DNA of 13,682 bases, taken from the NCBI GenBank assembly GCA_003477345.1, contig DMTG01000139.1, forward strand, positions 1 to 13,682. The letters are read 5' to 3'. Each line of letters begins with the position of its first letter. The stretch's first letter is position 1. Positions 1 through 6,467 of the stretch are shown here, one piece after another. Below the pieces are notes generated by a model. It worked only from the letters and a program-made list of their open reading frames with translations, had not been told where the DNA came from and did not search any database. The DNA comes from Succinivibrionaceae bacterium (GTDB lineage: Bacteria; Pseudomonadota; Gammaproteobacteria; Enterobacterales; Succinivibrionaceae). The position numbers and the translations under genes are program-made.

Positions 1-2
1 TA

Positions 3-44
3 ATAGGAATCCCCTGGCTTCAGCAATGGGGAGCTGTCAATTAG
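3..44 (+). CDS. possible C-terminal tail of an upstream gene (partial)
   Basis: Reading from base 3, the first 42 bases encode IGIPWLQQWGAVN and then TAG. The stop falls 28 bases before the dnaQ start, which would fit a same-strand upstream gene. The composition (Trp-Leu-Gln-Gln-Trp) looks protein-like, but only 13 codons are visible, so the gene cannot be identified and the reading frame could be chance. The other two plus-strand frames are less convincing: one begins with stop codons and the other runs into the dnaQ start. Confidence 0.25.
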   Translation: MGIPWLQQWGAVN

Positions 45-72
45 GCAAAATAACAATATCGGTGAGGAAAAA

Positions 73-1029
73 GTGTTAAGACAAATTGCGCTGGATACAG
101 AAACTACCGGCATGAATGAAGGTGGCGGCGATGACGTCGTAGGTGATCACCGCATCATAGAAATAGGCTGTGTTGAAATTGTCGACCGCAAAATCACTGG
201 ACGCAGCATGCAGGTGTTTTTAAACCCTGACAGGGAAGTTTCCGCAGGAGCTATCAAGGTTCACGGTATAACCAATGATTTCCTGGCAGACAAGCCTCAT
301 TTTAAAGATGTAGCTGGAGATTTTATTGATTTTATTACCGGAGCGGAACTGCTGATTCATAATGCCAGGTTCGACGTGTCTTTCATAGACAGTGAATTTC
401 GCATCGCTGGAATAAAAGAAAAGACGGCACAGCTTTGCAACGTAACAGATACTATAAAAGTGGCTACCGAAAAATGCCCGGGCCATCAGGTTAACCTTGA
501 TAACCTATGTAAGATCTATGGCATAGATTCTTCTGCGCGTACAATGCACGGAGCTCTTCTGGATGCCGAGCTGCTTGCGGAAGTATATCTTGCCATGACC
601 GGCGGGCAGACCTCTTTCGATTTTGGAGATACGCAGGAGCAGAAAGTCTATACCTTTACAAGGTGGAAGAGACCTGATGGCGTAAAACTGCCAGTGATGC
701 CACTTGAAAAAGGTAATTATTCTGCCCATATGATGGGGGCGATAGATTCTGAAATTTCAGCGGCGCTTAATAATAAAAAGGGGGTACCCCCGGTTGCAAG
801 CAGTCCCTGGGGACCCGAGTTTTCTTTAGATATGTCGAAAGCTCCGGTACAGGGAGAGGATGAGGACAAAGGCGCTTTTAAAAAGCGGGTTTCTGCCTTT
901 AAAAAGGAAAAAAAGGCTGAGGCGGTAGCGAAGTTATTAACCGCTGAGGATCTGAAAGCTTTTGAAGAGTATTCAAAAGTGCAGCAGGATCTGTATGATG
1001 AATGGCTGAAGAGAGTGAATGGCGGTTAG
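73..1029 (+). CDS. dnaQ: DNA polymerase III epsilon subunit (3'-5' proofreading exonuclease)
   Basis: DnaQ removes mispaired 3' nucleotides within the polymerase III core. All DEDDh exonuclease residues are visible: D8 and E10 in LDTETTG, D101 in HNARFD, H159 and D164 in HGALLD. Just after the catalytic domain, QTSFDF (179-184) closely matches the E. coli epsilon beta-clamp-binding motif QTSMAF. The protein is 318 aa, against about 243 in E. coli. The extra length lies in a charged, lysine-rich linker (about 190-285). The last segment (about 288-316) resembles the C-terminal alpha-binding part of E. coli epsilon. The start is GTG, with GAGG at 64-67 five bases upstream. The next gene, gmhA, follows after 39 bases with its own GAGG and may be cotranscribed. 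A possible frameshift signal lies at codons 279-281. The family call is secure; the role of the tail is inferred. Confidence 0.96.
   Translation: MLRQIALDTETTGMNEGGGDDVVGDHRIIEIGCVEIVDRKITGRSMQVFLNPDREVSAGAIKVHGITNDFLADKPHFKDVAGDFIDFITGAELLIHNARFDVSFIDSEFRIAGIKEKTAQLCNVTDTIKVATEKCPGHQVNLDNLCKIYGIDSSARTMHGALLDAELLAEVYLAMTGGQTSFDFGDTQEQKVYTFTRWKRPDGVKLPVMPLEKGNYSAHMMGAIDSEISAALNNKKGVPPVASSPWGPEFSLDMSKAPVQGEDEDKGAFKKRVSAFKKEKKAEAVAKLLTAEDLKAFEEYSKVQQDLYDEWLKRVNGG
909..944 (+). other. candidate -1 ribosomal frameshift cassette inside dnaQ
   Basis: Codons 279-281 of dnaQ read GAA AAA AAG, giving the slippery heptamer A AAA AAG (909-915) in the same phase as the E. coli dnaX site. After a -1 slip the next codons would be GGC and TGA (918-920), ending the protein at 282 residues. 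Six bases after the heptamer, GCGGT (922-926) can pair with ACCGC (940-944), with a possible extra G-U pair. The heptamer, the hairpin spacing and the immediate stop are all as in dnaX. The stem is short and the loop is 13 bases. There is no well-placed Shine-Dalgarno stimulator about 10 bases upstream; the purine-rich stretch at 850-863 is too far away. Confidence 0.3.
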
Positions 1030-1068
1030 TTTCAGCGCAGCAAGGAATTTTTTAATTGAGGAAAAAGC

Positions 1069-1644
1069 ATGCTTTCGTTTAATGTATTAGATGATCTTAA
1101 GCAGGCCTATGAGGTTTTAGGAAATTTTATAAATCAGCCTGACACTAAGGAAAAGATAGAACAGGCAATCGAGATTATGAGCGACTCTATCAGGAATAGA
1201 GGAAAAATCATAAGTGCAGGCAATGGCGGAAGCATGTGCGATGCTCAGCATTTTGCTGAAGAGCTTACCGGCCGCTATCGTGAAGACAGACCGGCGTTTC
1301 CGGCTGTAGCCATCTGCGATCCAAGCCATATCACCTGTGTGGGCAACGATTATGGTTTTGACTATATCTTTTCGAGATATTTAGAAGGAATGGGATTTCC
1401 GGGAGATGTGTTCTTAGGTATCTCGACTTCTGGAAATTCCAAAAATATCATTGAAGCCTGCAGAGTCTGCAGAGAAAAAAATATTAAGAGTATCGTTCTG
1501 TTAGGTAAAGATGGCGGCCGCTTAAAAGATCTGTGCGATTTACCGATAATTGTGCCTCACGATGGCTTCGCGGACAGAATTCAGGAAGTCCACACCATGA
1601 TAATTCACATTATGATAAGAGGAATTGAAGATTCTCTGAAATAA
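1069..1644 (+). CDS. gmhA: sedoheptulose-7-phosphate isomerase (phosphoheptose isomerase)
   Basis: GmhA converts sedoheptulose 7-phosphate to glycero-manno-heptose 7-phosphate in the cytoplasm, the first step towards the heptose of the LPS inner core. The protein is a single SIS domain of 191 aa (E. coli: 192). It shares long runs with E. coli GmhA, for example HFAEELTGRYRE at 61-72 and GISTSGNS at 117-124. The active-site and zinc residues H61, E65, Q172 and H180 fall at the same positions as in E. coli, which favours GmhA over the related SIS protein DiaA. ATG is preceded by GAGG at 1058-1061. It lies 39 bases after dnaQ on the same strand and ends at a hairpin terminator shared with the convergent purM. 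Confidence 0.95.
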   Translation: MLSFNVLDDLKQAYEVLGNFINQPDTKEKIEQAIEIMSDSIRNRGKIISAGNGGSMCDAQHFAEELTGRYREDRPAFPAVAICDPSHITCVGNDYGFDYIFSRYLEGMGFPGDVFLGISTSGNSKNIIEACRVCREKNIKSIVLLGKDGGRLKDLCDLPIIVPHDGFADRIQEVHTMIIHIMIRGIEDSLK

Positions 1645-1668
1645 AGAGAGAAAGAATTATCGAGGATT

Positions 1669-1699
1669 AAAAAAGGTGGAGCTCAGCTCCACCTTTTTT
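1669..1699. terminator. bidirectional intrinsic terminator between gmhA and purM
   Basis: GGTGGAG (1675-1681) pairs perfectly with CTCCACC (1687-1693) around a 5-base loop. The hairpin is flanked by six A residues on the left (1669-1674) and six T residues on the right (1694-1699). It therefore has a U-tract in both directions and can end both convergent transcripts. Confidence 0.9.
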
Positions 1700-1703
1700 A
1701 CAT

Positions 1704-2738
1704 TTAAGCGATGGTTACCTGAGCACCAGACTCGCCTACTTCAGCAATTCTGCCCAGCTTCCAGGCTTTTTCACCCTGCTGCTCAAGAATTCTGACAGTT
1801 TCTTCGGCACTGTTCTCGTCTACTACTATGACCATGCCGACGCCGCAGTTGAAGGTGCGGTACATTTCGTGACGGTCTACGTTGCCTTTCTGCATGAGCC
1901 AGTCAAATACTTCCGGCCACTGCCAGGTTGAGCTGTCACAGGCAGCGCAGGTCCCCTCAGGCAGTACTCTTGGAATGTTCTCCCAGAAGCCGCCGCCGGT
2001 AATATGAGCCATGGCGTGAACATCGACATGCTTTAAGAGTTCCAGAATGCTCTTGACATAAATTCTGGTTGGAGCAAGCAACGCATCGGCCAGCAGAGCT
2101 CCTGACGGAAGTTTTTCTTTAAGCGGATCAGTCCCTGAAAGCTTGATTATATGGCGGATTAAGGAAAATCCATTGGAGTGAGGGCCTGAGGAGGCGACTG
2201 CTATCAGAGTGTCGCCTACGCGTACCTTGGATCCGTCAATGATTTTTGGTGCATCTACAACACCTACACTGAAACCTGCCAGATCATAGTCGCCATTGGC
2301 ATACATGCCAGGCATTTCAGCGGTTTCTCCGCCTACCAGTGCGCAGCCTGCTATTTCGCAGCCTTTGGCAATGCCGGTGACTACAGTAGCGGCGACATCA
2401 ACGTCCAGCTTGGCGGTAGCATAATAGTCTAAAAACAGTAATGGTTCGGCACCCTGAACAATCAGATCGTTTACACACATAGCAACCAGATCCTGACCCA
2501 CAGTTGAATGGCGGTTCAGATCTATTGCCAGGCGCAGTTTTGTACCAACACCATCGGTTCCTGATACCAGAACAGGTTCAGTATAGCCTTTAGGGATTCT
2601 GGTCAGAGCGCCAAAGCCACCTAAGCCGCCGATTACCTCAGGGCGGTTGGTACGCTTGACAGGAGCCTTAATTCTCTCTACGAGTTCCTCGCCTGCGTCA
2701 ATATCGACACCTGCGTCTTTATAGGTCAGATTAGACAT
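1704..2738 (-). CDS. purM: phosphoribosylformylglycinamidine cyclo-ligase (AIR synthase)
   Basis: PurM closes the imidazole ring of 5-aminoimidazole ribonucleotide using ATP, the fifth step of de novo purine synthesis. At 344 aa it is almost the same length as E. coli PurM (345). Family signatures are in order: [13 protein letters not shown] N-terminus (here TYKDAGVDI), GGFGAL (40-45), [10 protein letters not shown] (59-68, nucleotide-binding glycine-rich segment), VNDL (89-92), GGETAEMPG (136-144) and [10 protein letters not shown] (245-254). ATG has a strong GGAGG (2743-2747 on the opposite strand). In many proteobacteria purN follows purM; here the gene ends 5 bases from the T-run of a strong terminator, so purN must be elsewhere. 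No obvious PurR-type palindrome is seen upstream. Confidence 0.97.
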   Translation of the reverse strand: MSNLTYKDAGVDIDAGEELVERIKAPVKRTNRPEVIGGLGGFGALTRIPKGYTEPVLVSGTDGVGTKLRLAIDLNRHSTVGQDLVAMCVNDLIVQGAEPLLFLDYYATAKLDVDVAATVVTGIAKGCEIAGCALVGGETAEMPGMYANGDYDLAGFSVGVVDAPKIIDGSKVRVGDTLIAVASSGPHSNGFSLIRHIIKLSGTDPLKEKLPSGALLADALLAPTRIYVKSILELLKHVDVHAMAHITGGGFWENIPRVLPEGTCAACDSSTWQWPEVFDWLMQKGNVDRHEMYRTFNCGVGMVIVVDENSAEETVRILEQQGEKAWKLGRIAEVGESGAQVTIA

Positions 2739-2764
2739 ATCGCCTCCGTGAAAAATCTGCGCTC

Positions 2765-2791
2765 ATTGTACTAGAACGAAGCATAAATCAA
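2765..2791 (-). promoter_or_regulatory. candidate sigma-70 promoter of purM
   Basis: On the minus strand, TACAAT (2765-2770) is a five-of-six match to the -10 consensus, with TTGATT (2786-2791) upstream. The 15-base spacing is shorter than ideal, so the -35 assignment is uncertain. It would give a leader of about 20-25 bases before the purM ATG. Confidence 0.4.
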
Positions 2792-2865
2792 ACAAATATT
2801 TTCAAAACAGCCAAGATGCACAATTATGGTAAGATTATGACATAGATATTTGGGAGAAAATAACA

Positions 2866-4128
2866 GTGAGTAACTTGAGTAAGGTTTTATCTTTTGTATT
2901 TATATCGGCACTGGCCGGCAGTGTAGCTGCTGCAGCTGATGAAACCGCTTCTGTCGCTGAAAATACTGTGGCAGACAATACCGCAGTTGAGATATCAGCA
3001 GTACCGTTTATTTTTGAAGCTTCATTGGACAAAGGCATTGATGAAGCGCTCAAACAGACCTATCAGCAGGCCCTGCAGGTAAAATTTCCGCAGCAGAGTT
3101 TTAATGTAACGGATACTGCCAGTGCCGCTGCAGCCATCTCCAAAATGCACATGCAGAACGGCCGCCTGATTGTTACCTATGATGAAAGCAGAATCTCAAG
3201 TGATACTGCAGGCTCCTATGCCTCCAGCTGGTCAGGACTGGAGACTCCGGTGCTCTGCTGGCTTGCTGATGTAAAAAGCGGCACTCTTACCGCGAACGGC
3301 AGCGATGATCCTTTTGCCGCTCAGCTGATATCTTCTGCAGCTGCCAACAAGTTTAAAATTATTTTCCCTCTGATGGACATTGATGAGGTTCAGGCAATCA
3401 ACGCCAACACAGTGCTCACCAATGGAAACGAGGCTCTGCAGCAGGCTTCTAAGCGCTACGATGCCAAATTCATAATTGTAGCTGCCAAAGAAGATAAAGG
3501 AGATTCCGCCGATTTCAAATGGAGCATCTATGACAGCCAGGGCAGAAGCGTAGGTTCAAGCAGCATATCAGGCGGCTATGAATTTGTGGCCTCAAAAAGC
3601 GCCGGTCAGATGGCCAAGTCACTTGCTGAATTCATGCCGTCAATGGCAGCCTCTTCAGTACAGACCGGAGTCTCAGGCACCGGCGGCGATAAATTTGCTA
3701 TCGGTCCTGGACCTGGCAACATAAAGGTAAAGATTTCCGGCGTTGACAATATTCTGGATATAAAAAAGATCATTAGCACGATTATTATTTTCGGCTATGA
3801 ATCTGATGTTAAGCTGTTAAGCTATGATGCTGACGGATGCATATTCAGAATTGCGACCGCATCATCTCCGCTGATTCTGGACGGAACCATGGCAAACTCG
3901 GGAGAGTTTTCCAAGACAGGTCCCTGGACTTATCACTGGAATAATAGTTCTGGAGTTGTAAAAGCTGCGCGTGACGGAGTAGGTCCTGCAGACAGCAGCA
4001 GAGTGGTATCCCATCTGTCTGGCAACAGGGTTATAGCAGCCCCTGCACAAAACAAAGCTGTACAGGAACAGCAGACAGCTGAAGCAGAACAGATCTCTGA
4101 TCAGACTGACAGTCCAAAAGAACAGTAA
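2866..4128 (+). CDS. exported DUF2066 domain-containing protein
   Basis: This is an uncharacterised protein of 420 aa. The N-terminus has the form of a Sec signal peptide: K6, a hydrophobic stretch LSFVFISALAGSVAA (8-22), and probable cleavage near A23-A24, so it should be periplasmic. The body resembles the DUF2066 family, which in Vibrio- and Pseudomonas-type genomes commonly sits between purM and hda. The family assignment rests on this position and the overall look of the sequence rather than on a diagnostic motif. A Gly-rich segment at about 271-288 and a Gln/Glu-rich tail (about 400-420) are probably disordered. The start is GTG with GGGAG at 2852-2856. hda follows within about 50 bases, so the two are probably cotranscribed. 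Function is unknown. Confidence 0.75.
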   Translation: MSNLSKVLSFVFISALAGSVAAAADETASVAENTVADNTAVEISAVPFIFEASLDKGIDEALKQTYQQALQVKFPQQSFNVTDTASAAAAISKMHMQNGRLIVTYDESRISSDTAGSYASSWSGLETPVLCWLADVKSGTLTANGSDDPFAAQLISSAAANKFKIIFPLMDIDEVQAINANTVLTNGNEALQQASKRYDAKFIIVAAKEDKGDSADFKWSIYDSQGRSVGSSSISGGYEFVASKSAGQMAKSLAEFMPSMAASSVQTGVSGTGGDKFAIGPGPGNIKVKISGVDNILDIKKIISTIIIFGYESDVKLLSYDADGCIFRIATASSPLILDGTMANSGEFSKTGPWTYHWNNSSGVVKAARDGVGPADSSRVVSHLSGNRVIAAPAQNKAVQEQQTAEAEQISDQTDSPKEQ

Positions 4129-4155
4129 TTAGACGGGATGTAGTGCTTGAATTTT

Positions 4156-4185
4156 AAGGCAGGACTATGCAGGACTATGCAGGAC
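4156..4185 (+). repeat. 10-bp tandem repeat covering the hda translation start
   Basis: The unit caggactatg occurs at 4160-4169 and 4170-4179, followed by a partial third copy, caggac, at 4180-4185. Each full copy ends in ATG. AAGG at 4156-4159 is ideally placed (7 bases) for the first ATG at 4167, but that ATG is not in the hda frame: it opens a 24-codon ORF ending at TGA 4239-4241. The second ATG (4177) is in the hda frame but lies far from AAGG. Removing one 10-base copy would place AAGG-N7-ATG directly in the hda frame. Confidence 0.85.
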
Positions 4186-4899
4186 AATCCCAAGGAACCT
4201 CGTCAGGAACTATTGAACCTGAAAGTATACGAGCGCGCTGATTTCTCTACTTATGTGGAAGGAGAGAATTCGGCCGTAGTAGAGTCTTTGAAAAAGGCCT
4301 CTTTTTCGCATGAAAAAGAGTTTTTTTATGTATCTGGTCCTCATGGCAGCGGCAAGTCTCATTTAATGGGAGCTCTGCGCAACAACCTTAAAAAACCTGA
4401 TAGAGAGTGTTTTCTTCTGGATCTGGAATTTGCGCTTAAAGCCAATGCCCAGCCTGAGATTTTGAATCTGGAGCTGCCTGCCGTAACCATACTTGACAAT
4501 GTAGACGTAATTGCCGGTGATCAGCTGTGGGAACTGGCGGTTTTTGACTTATTCAACCGTTGGTATGATCAGCATCCCGGGACTCTGATTGTCACAGCAT
4601 CCTGCTCTTTCAACATGATTGGCTATGAACGCGGAGATCTGCACACGAGGCTTGGCAGCGGGGTTATCTATTCAATAGAACCTCTGGACGATGACTCCTG
4701 CGTGCAGGCGCTTATGCATAAGGCCAAAGCCAGAGGCTTCAGCCTGCAGGAAGCCGCAGCCAGATATCTTGTAAACCATTTTCAGCGGGATATGCACAGC
4801 CTGGTCAGAATGCTCGACAAGCTGGATGTGGTTTCTTATGAAGAACGGCACAGGATCACCGTGCCGTTCATTAAAAAGGTATTAGAGCCAAAAGACTGA
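4177..4899 (+). CDS. hda: DnaA inactivator Hda (AAA+ DnaA homologue)
   Basis: Hda binds the DNA-loaded beta clamp and stimulates ATP hydrolysis by DnaA, preventing re-initiation. Numbered from the ATG at 4177 the protein is 240 aa (E. coli: about 233). Visible are a putative clamp-binding motif QELLNL near the N-terminus (10-15; E. coli QLSLPL), Walker A GPHGSGKS (54-61), Walker B-like ILDN (105-108), a candidate arginine finger in LHTRL (R158), and the C-terminal IxVPFIKKVL seen in E. coli as LTIPFVKEIL. The start is uncertain because of the tandem repeat at 4160-4185. A TTG at 4147, with GGGA 8 bases upstream, is also in frame and would add 10 residues, but only because of the duplication. 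It follows the DUF2066 gene closely and converges with bepA, leaving one base between stop codons. Confidence 0.93.
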   Translation: MQDNPKEPRQELLNLKVYERADFSTYVEGENSAVVESLKKASFSHEKEFFYVSGPHGSGKSHLMGALRNNLKKPDRECFLLDLEFALKANAQPEILNLELPAVTILDNVDVIAGDQLWELAVFDLFNRWYDQHPGTLIVTASCSFNMIGYERGDLHTRLGSGVIYSIEPLDDDSCVQALMHKAKARGFSLQEAAARYLVNHFQRDMHSLVRMLDKLDVVSYEERHRITVPFIKKVLEPKD

Positions 4900-4900
4900 T

Positions 4901-6343
4901 CTAGCCTTTTTCCAGATATTCATCAAAACGCTTCTGCTCACTGGTCTGAACAATTTTGGCCTTGATGATTTCTCTGCTGTACTTGTCCCGGCAGATCCCC
5001 AGAGCCTGATTGTAAAGAGCAGTAGCCTGCTGATACTGGGCCTTTAGAAAATATACTGTCGCCTTGCTCTGCAGGGCATTGCATCTGTCTCCTGATCTGC
5101 CGTAAAGCTCTGAAAGTATCGAGTGGGCAAGAATATTGCCAGGCTGTGCGGTTGTAAACTTGCTTAGCACCTTAACCCCGTTTTTATAGTTGCCTGATTC
5201 AAGGTATACATTGCCAAGATTGATGGTTACAGCTTCATTTTTTGGTCTCTTGGCATAGAGACCTTCAAGTCTTGCGGCCGCGCTTGAGGCTCTGCCGGTT
5301 TTGAGATCAATATCTGTTCTGAGGTCAATAACAAACATATTGTTCTGCAGTGAGCCAAGACTCCCCAGATATTCAAGGGCTTCTCCGTACTGCTTCTGCT
5401 CATAGCAGATAAGCGCAAGGGCATAGTTTCGATAGGTTGCGGATAAATTGTCTGGATTTGCAACCAGTCTTTCCTTCAGCTGTTTTAGATCAGTGTTCAT
5501 ATAGCGCACTTCCACACGGGCTTTGGCCAGCAGGAAGTCAGGATTTTTGGAGTTCGCTCTTGCCTTATACTGAGCAAGTCTTCCCTGGGCTTCAGCAACA
5601 CGGGTTTCAGAAAGCGGGTGGTCCATAAGCATTACGAAGGCCGGGTTTACATTGCCCTGCATGGCCATGAGCTTTCTGAAAAGCTGAACCATTCCCTCAG
5701 GGTTAAAGCCGGCTCTGGCAAGAACTCCGATTCCAATGCGGTCAGCCTCATATTCGTTATCTCTGGTAAAGTTGATGCTGCTCTGGGTACTTACGCCCAT
5801 GGTTGTAGACAGGGATGCCAGACCTATCATTGGATTTAGAATGGCCATGGCAATTGATCCGATAAGGCCTGCTGTGGTCAGGGGAGCTTTCTGCTCCATG
5901 TCTTCGATGTAGCGGGCCAGATGCCGCTGCGTCACGTGCGAGATTTCGTGGGCGAGCACAGAGGCAAATTCATCCTCCGTATCGCAGTAGTGAAAAAGTC
6001 CTGTATGCACCATAACTTTTCCGCCCAGAAAAGCCGAGGCGTTGAGAGTCGGATTGTTTACGAGAAAAAATTCAAACGGAAAACGCACATCCTTGGCATT
6101 CATTACCAGTTTTCCACCGATGCTTCTCAGATATTCTCCCAGCACCGGATCTTCTACAAAGGCCATAGTGCCTCTGGACTTTCTCATGAAATAGTCGCCA
6201 ATCTGTTTTTCTCTCTGAATACTAAGTCCCCTAATGCCTGCGGTGCCTATATCAGGCAGCACTATGTCTTCTGCCGCAGCGCACATAAGACTGGTAGAAA
6301 TTGCAACTGTAGAAAACAATTTCAATATTTTTTTTGCAAACAT
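4901..6343 (-). CDS. bepA: periplasmic metalloprotease/chaperone BepA (M48 family with TPR domain)
   Basis: BepA promotes assembly of the LPS transporter LptD and degrades stalled forms; it works in the periplasm near the BAM complex. I chose the ATG at 6343 because GGAG (6349-6352) lies five bases upstream and the protein then opens with a signal peptide (MFAKKILKLF, then a hydrophobic run to about A24). This gives 480 aa (E. coli: 487). The zinc motif is HEISH (132-136), with the third ligand E199 in NEYEAD. H242 in MDHPLSET matches the E. coli His246 'switch' that caps the zinc. Residues from about 265 to the end are helical repeats consistent with the C-terminal TPR domain. It is divergent from perM, as in E. 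coli, and converges with hda. A longer reading from 6466 adds 41 residues without signal-peptide character and is unlikely. Confidence 0.94.
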   Translation of the reverse strand: MFAKKILKLFSTVAISTSLMCAAAEDIVLPDIGTAGIRGLSIQREKQIGDYFMRKSRGTMAFVEDPVLGEYLRSIGGKLVMNAKDVRFPFEFFLVNNPTLNASAFLGGKVMVHTGLFHYCDTEDEFASVLAHEISHVTQRHLARYIEDMEQKAPLTTAGLIGSIAMAILNPMIGLASLSTTMGVSTQSSINFTRDNEYEADRIGIGVLARAGFNPEGMVQLFRKLMAMQGNVNPAFVMLMDHPLSETRVAEAQGRLAQYKARANSKNPDFLLAKARVEVRYMNTDLKQLKERLVANPDNLSATYRNYALALICYEQKQYGEALEYLGSLGSLQNNMFVIDLRTDIDLKTGRASSAAARLEGLYAKRPKNEAVTINLGNVYLESGNYKNGVKVLSKFTTAQPGNILAHSILSELYGRSGDRCNALQSKATVYFLKAQYQQATALYNQALGICRDKYSREIIKAKIVQTSEQKRFDEYLEKG

Positions 6344-6467
6344 TTGTTCTCCGTAGCAGTTCGTTAGAACTTTTAGAGTAAAGCATACATCATTATGATT
6401 TATACTATAAGATACTATAAAACTATTATGTTCATTTTGGGCAATTAAATAACGTAAAGATAACAAT
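6344..6467. promoter_or_regulatory. divergent promoter region between bepA and perM
   Basis: This 124-base AT-rich gap must carry promoters for both genes. ATACTATAA is repeated directly at 6403-6411 and 6413-6421 with a 10-base period, one helical turn. Read on the minus strand each copy supplies TATAGT, a possible -10 for bepA. On the plus strand TTATGA (6394-6399), 17 bases and TATAAA (6417-6422) is a possible perM promoter. All -35 matches are weak, so the exact elements are not settled. perM itself has no clear Shine-Dalgarno sequence. Confidence 0.35.

Noticed and set aside
774..797. AAA AAG followed by the perfect palindrome GGGGGTACCCCC in dnaQ as a frameshift site
   Set aside because: The heptamer is T AAA AAG, not the canonical X XXY YYZ form, and the palindrome directly abuts it and cannot form a hairpin with a normal loop. 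The site at 909-915 fits far better.
1069..1644. DiaA instead of GmhA
   Set aside because: Both are SIS proteins, but the zinc and catalytic residues H61, E65, Q172 and H180 and the long identical runs match GmhA.
2739..2865. A PurR operator upstream of purM
   Set aside because: No palindrome resembling the PurR consensus (ACGCAAACGTTTGCGT) is found; the AAACAAATATTTTC stretch is only loosely similar.
4873..4911. AAAAAGG ... CCTTTTT as a bidirectional terminator between hda and bepA
   Set aside because: The stem is only 7 pairs, mostly A-T, with a loop of about 25 bases, and it overlaps both coding ends. It is too weak to call, although it might contribute.
5921..6367. A 148-codon open frame on the plus strand inside bepA
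   Set aside because: It lies antisense to a well-supported gene with HEISH and signal peptide and shows no recognisable domain; it is most likely a shadow of bepA codon use.
6344..6466. A 41-residue N-terminal extension of bepA up to an ATG at 6466
   Set aside because: The ATG at 6343 has a well-placed GGAG and is followed by a signal peptide; the extension has no such character and would fill the promoter region shared with perM.
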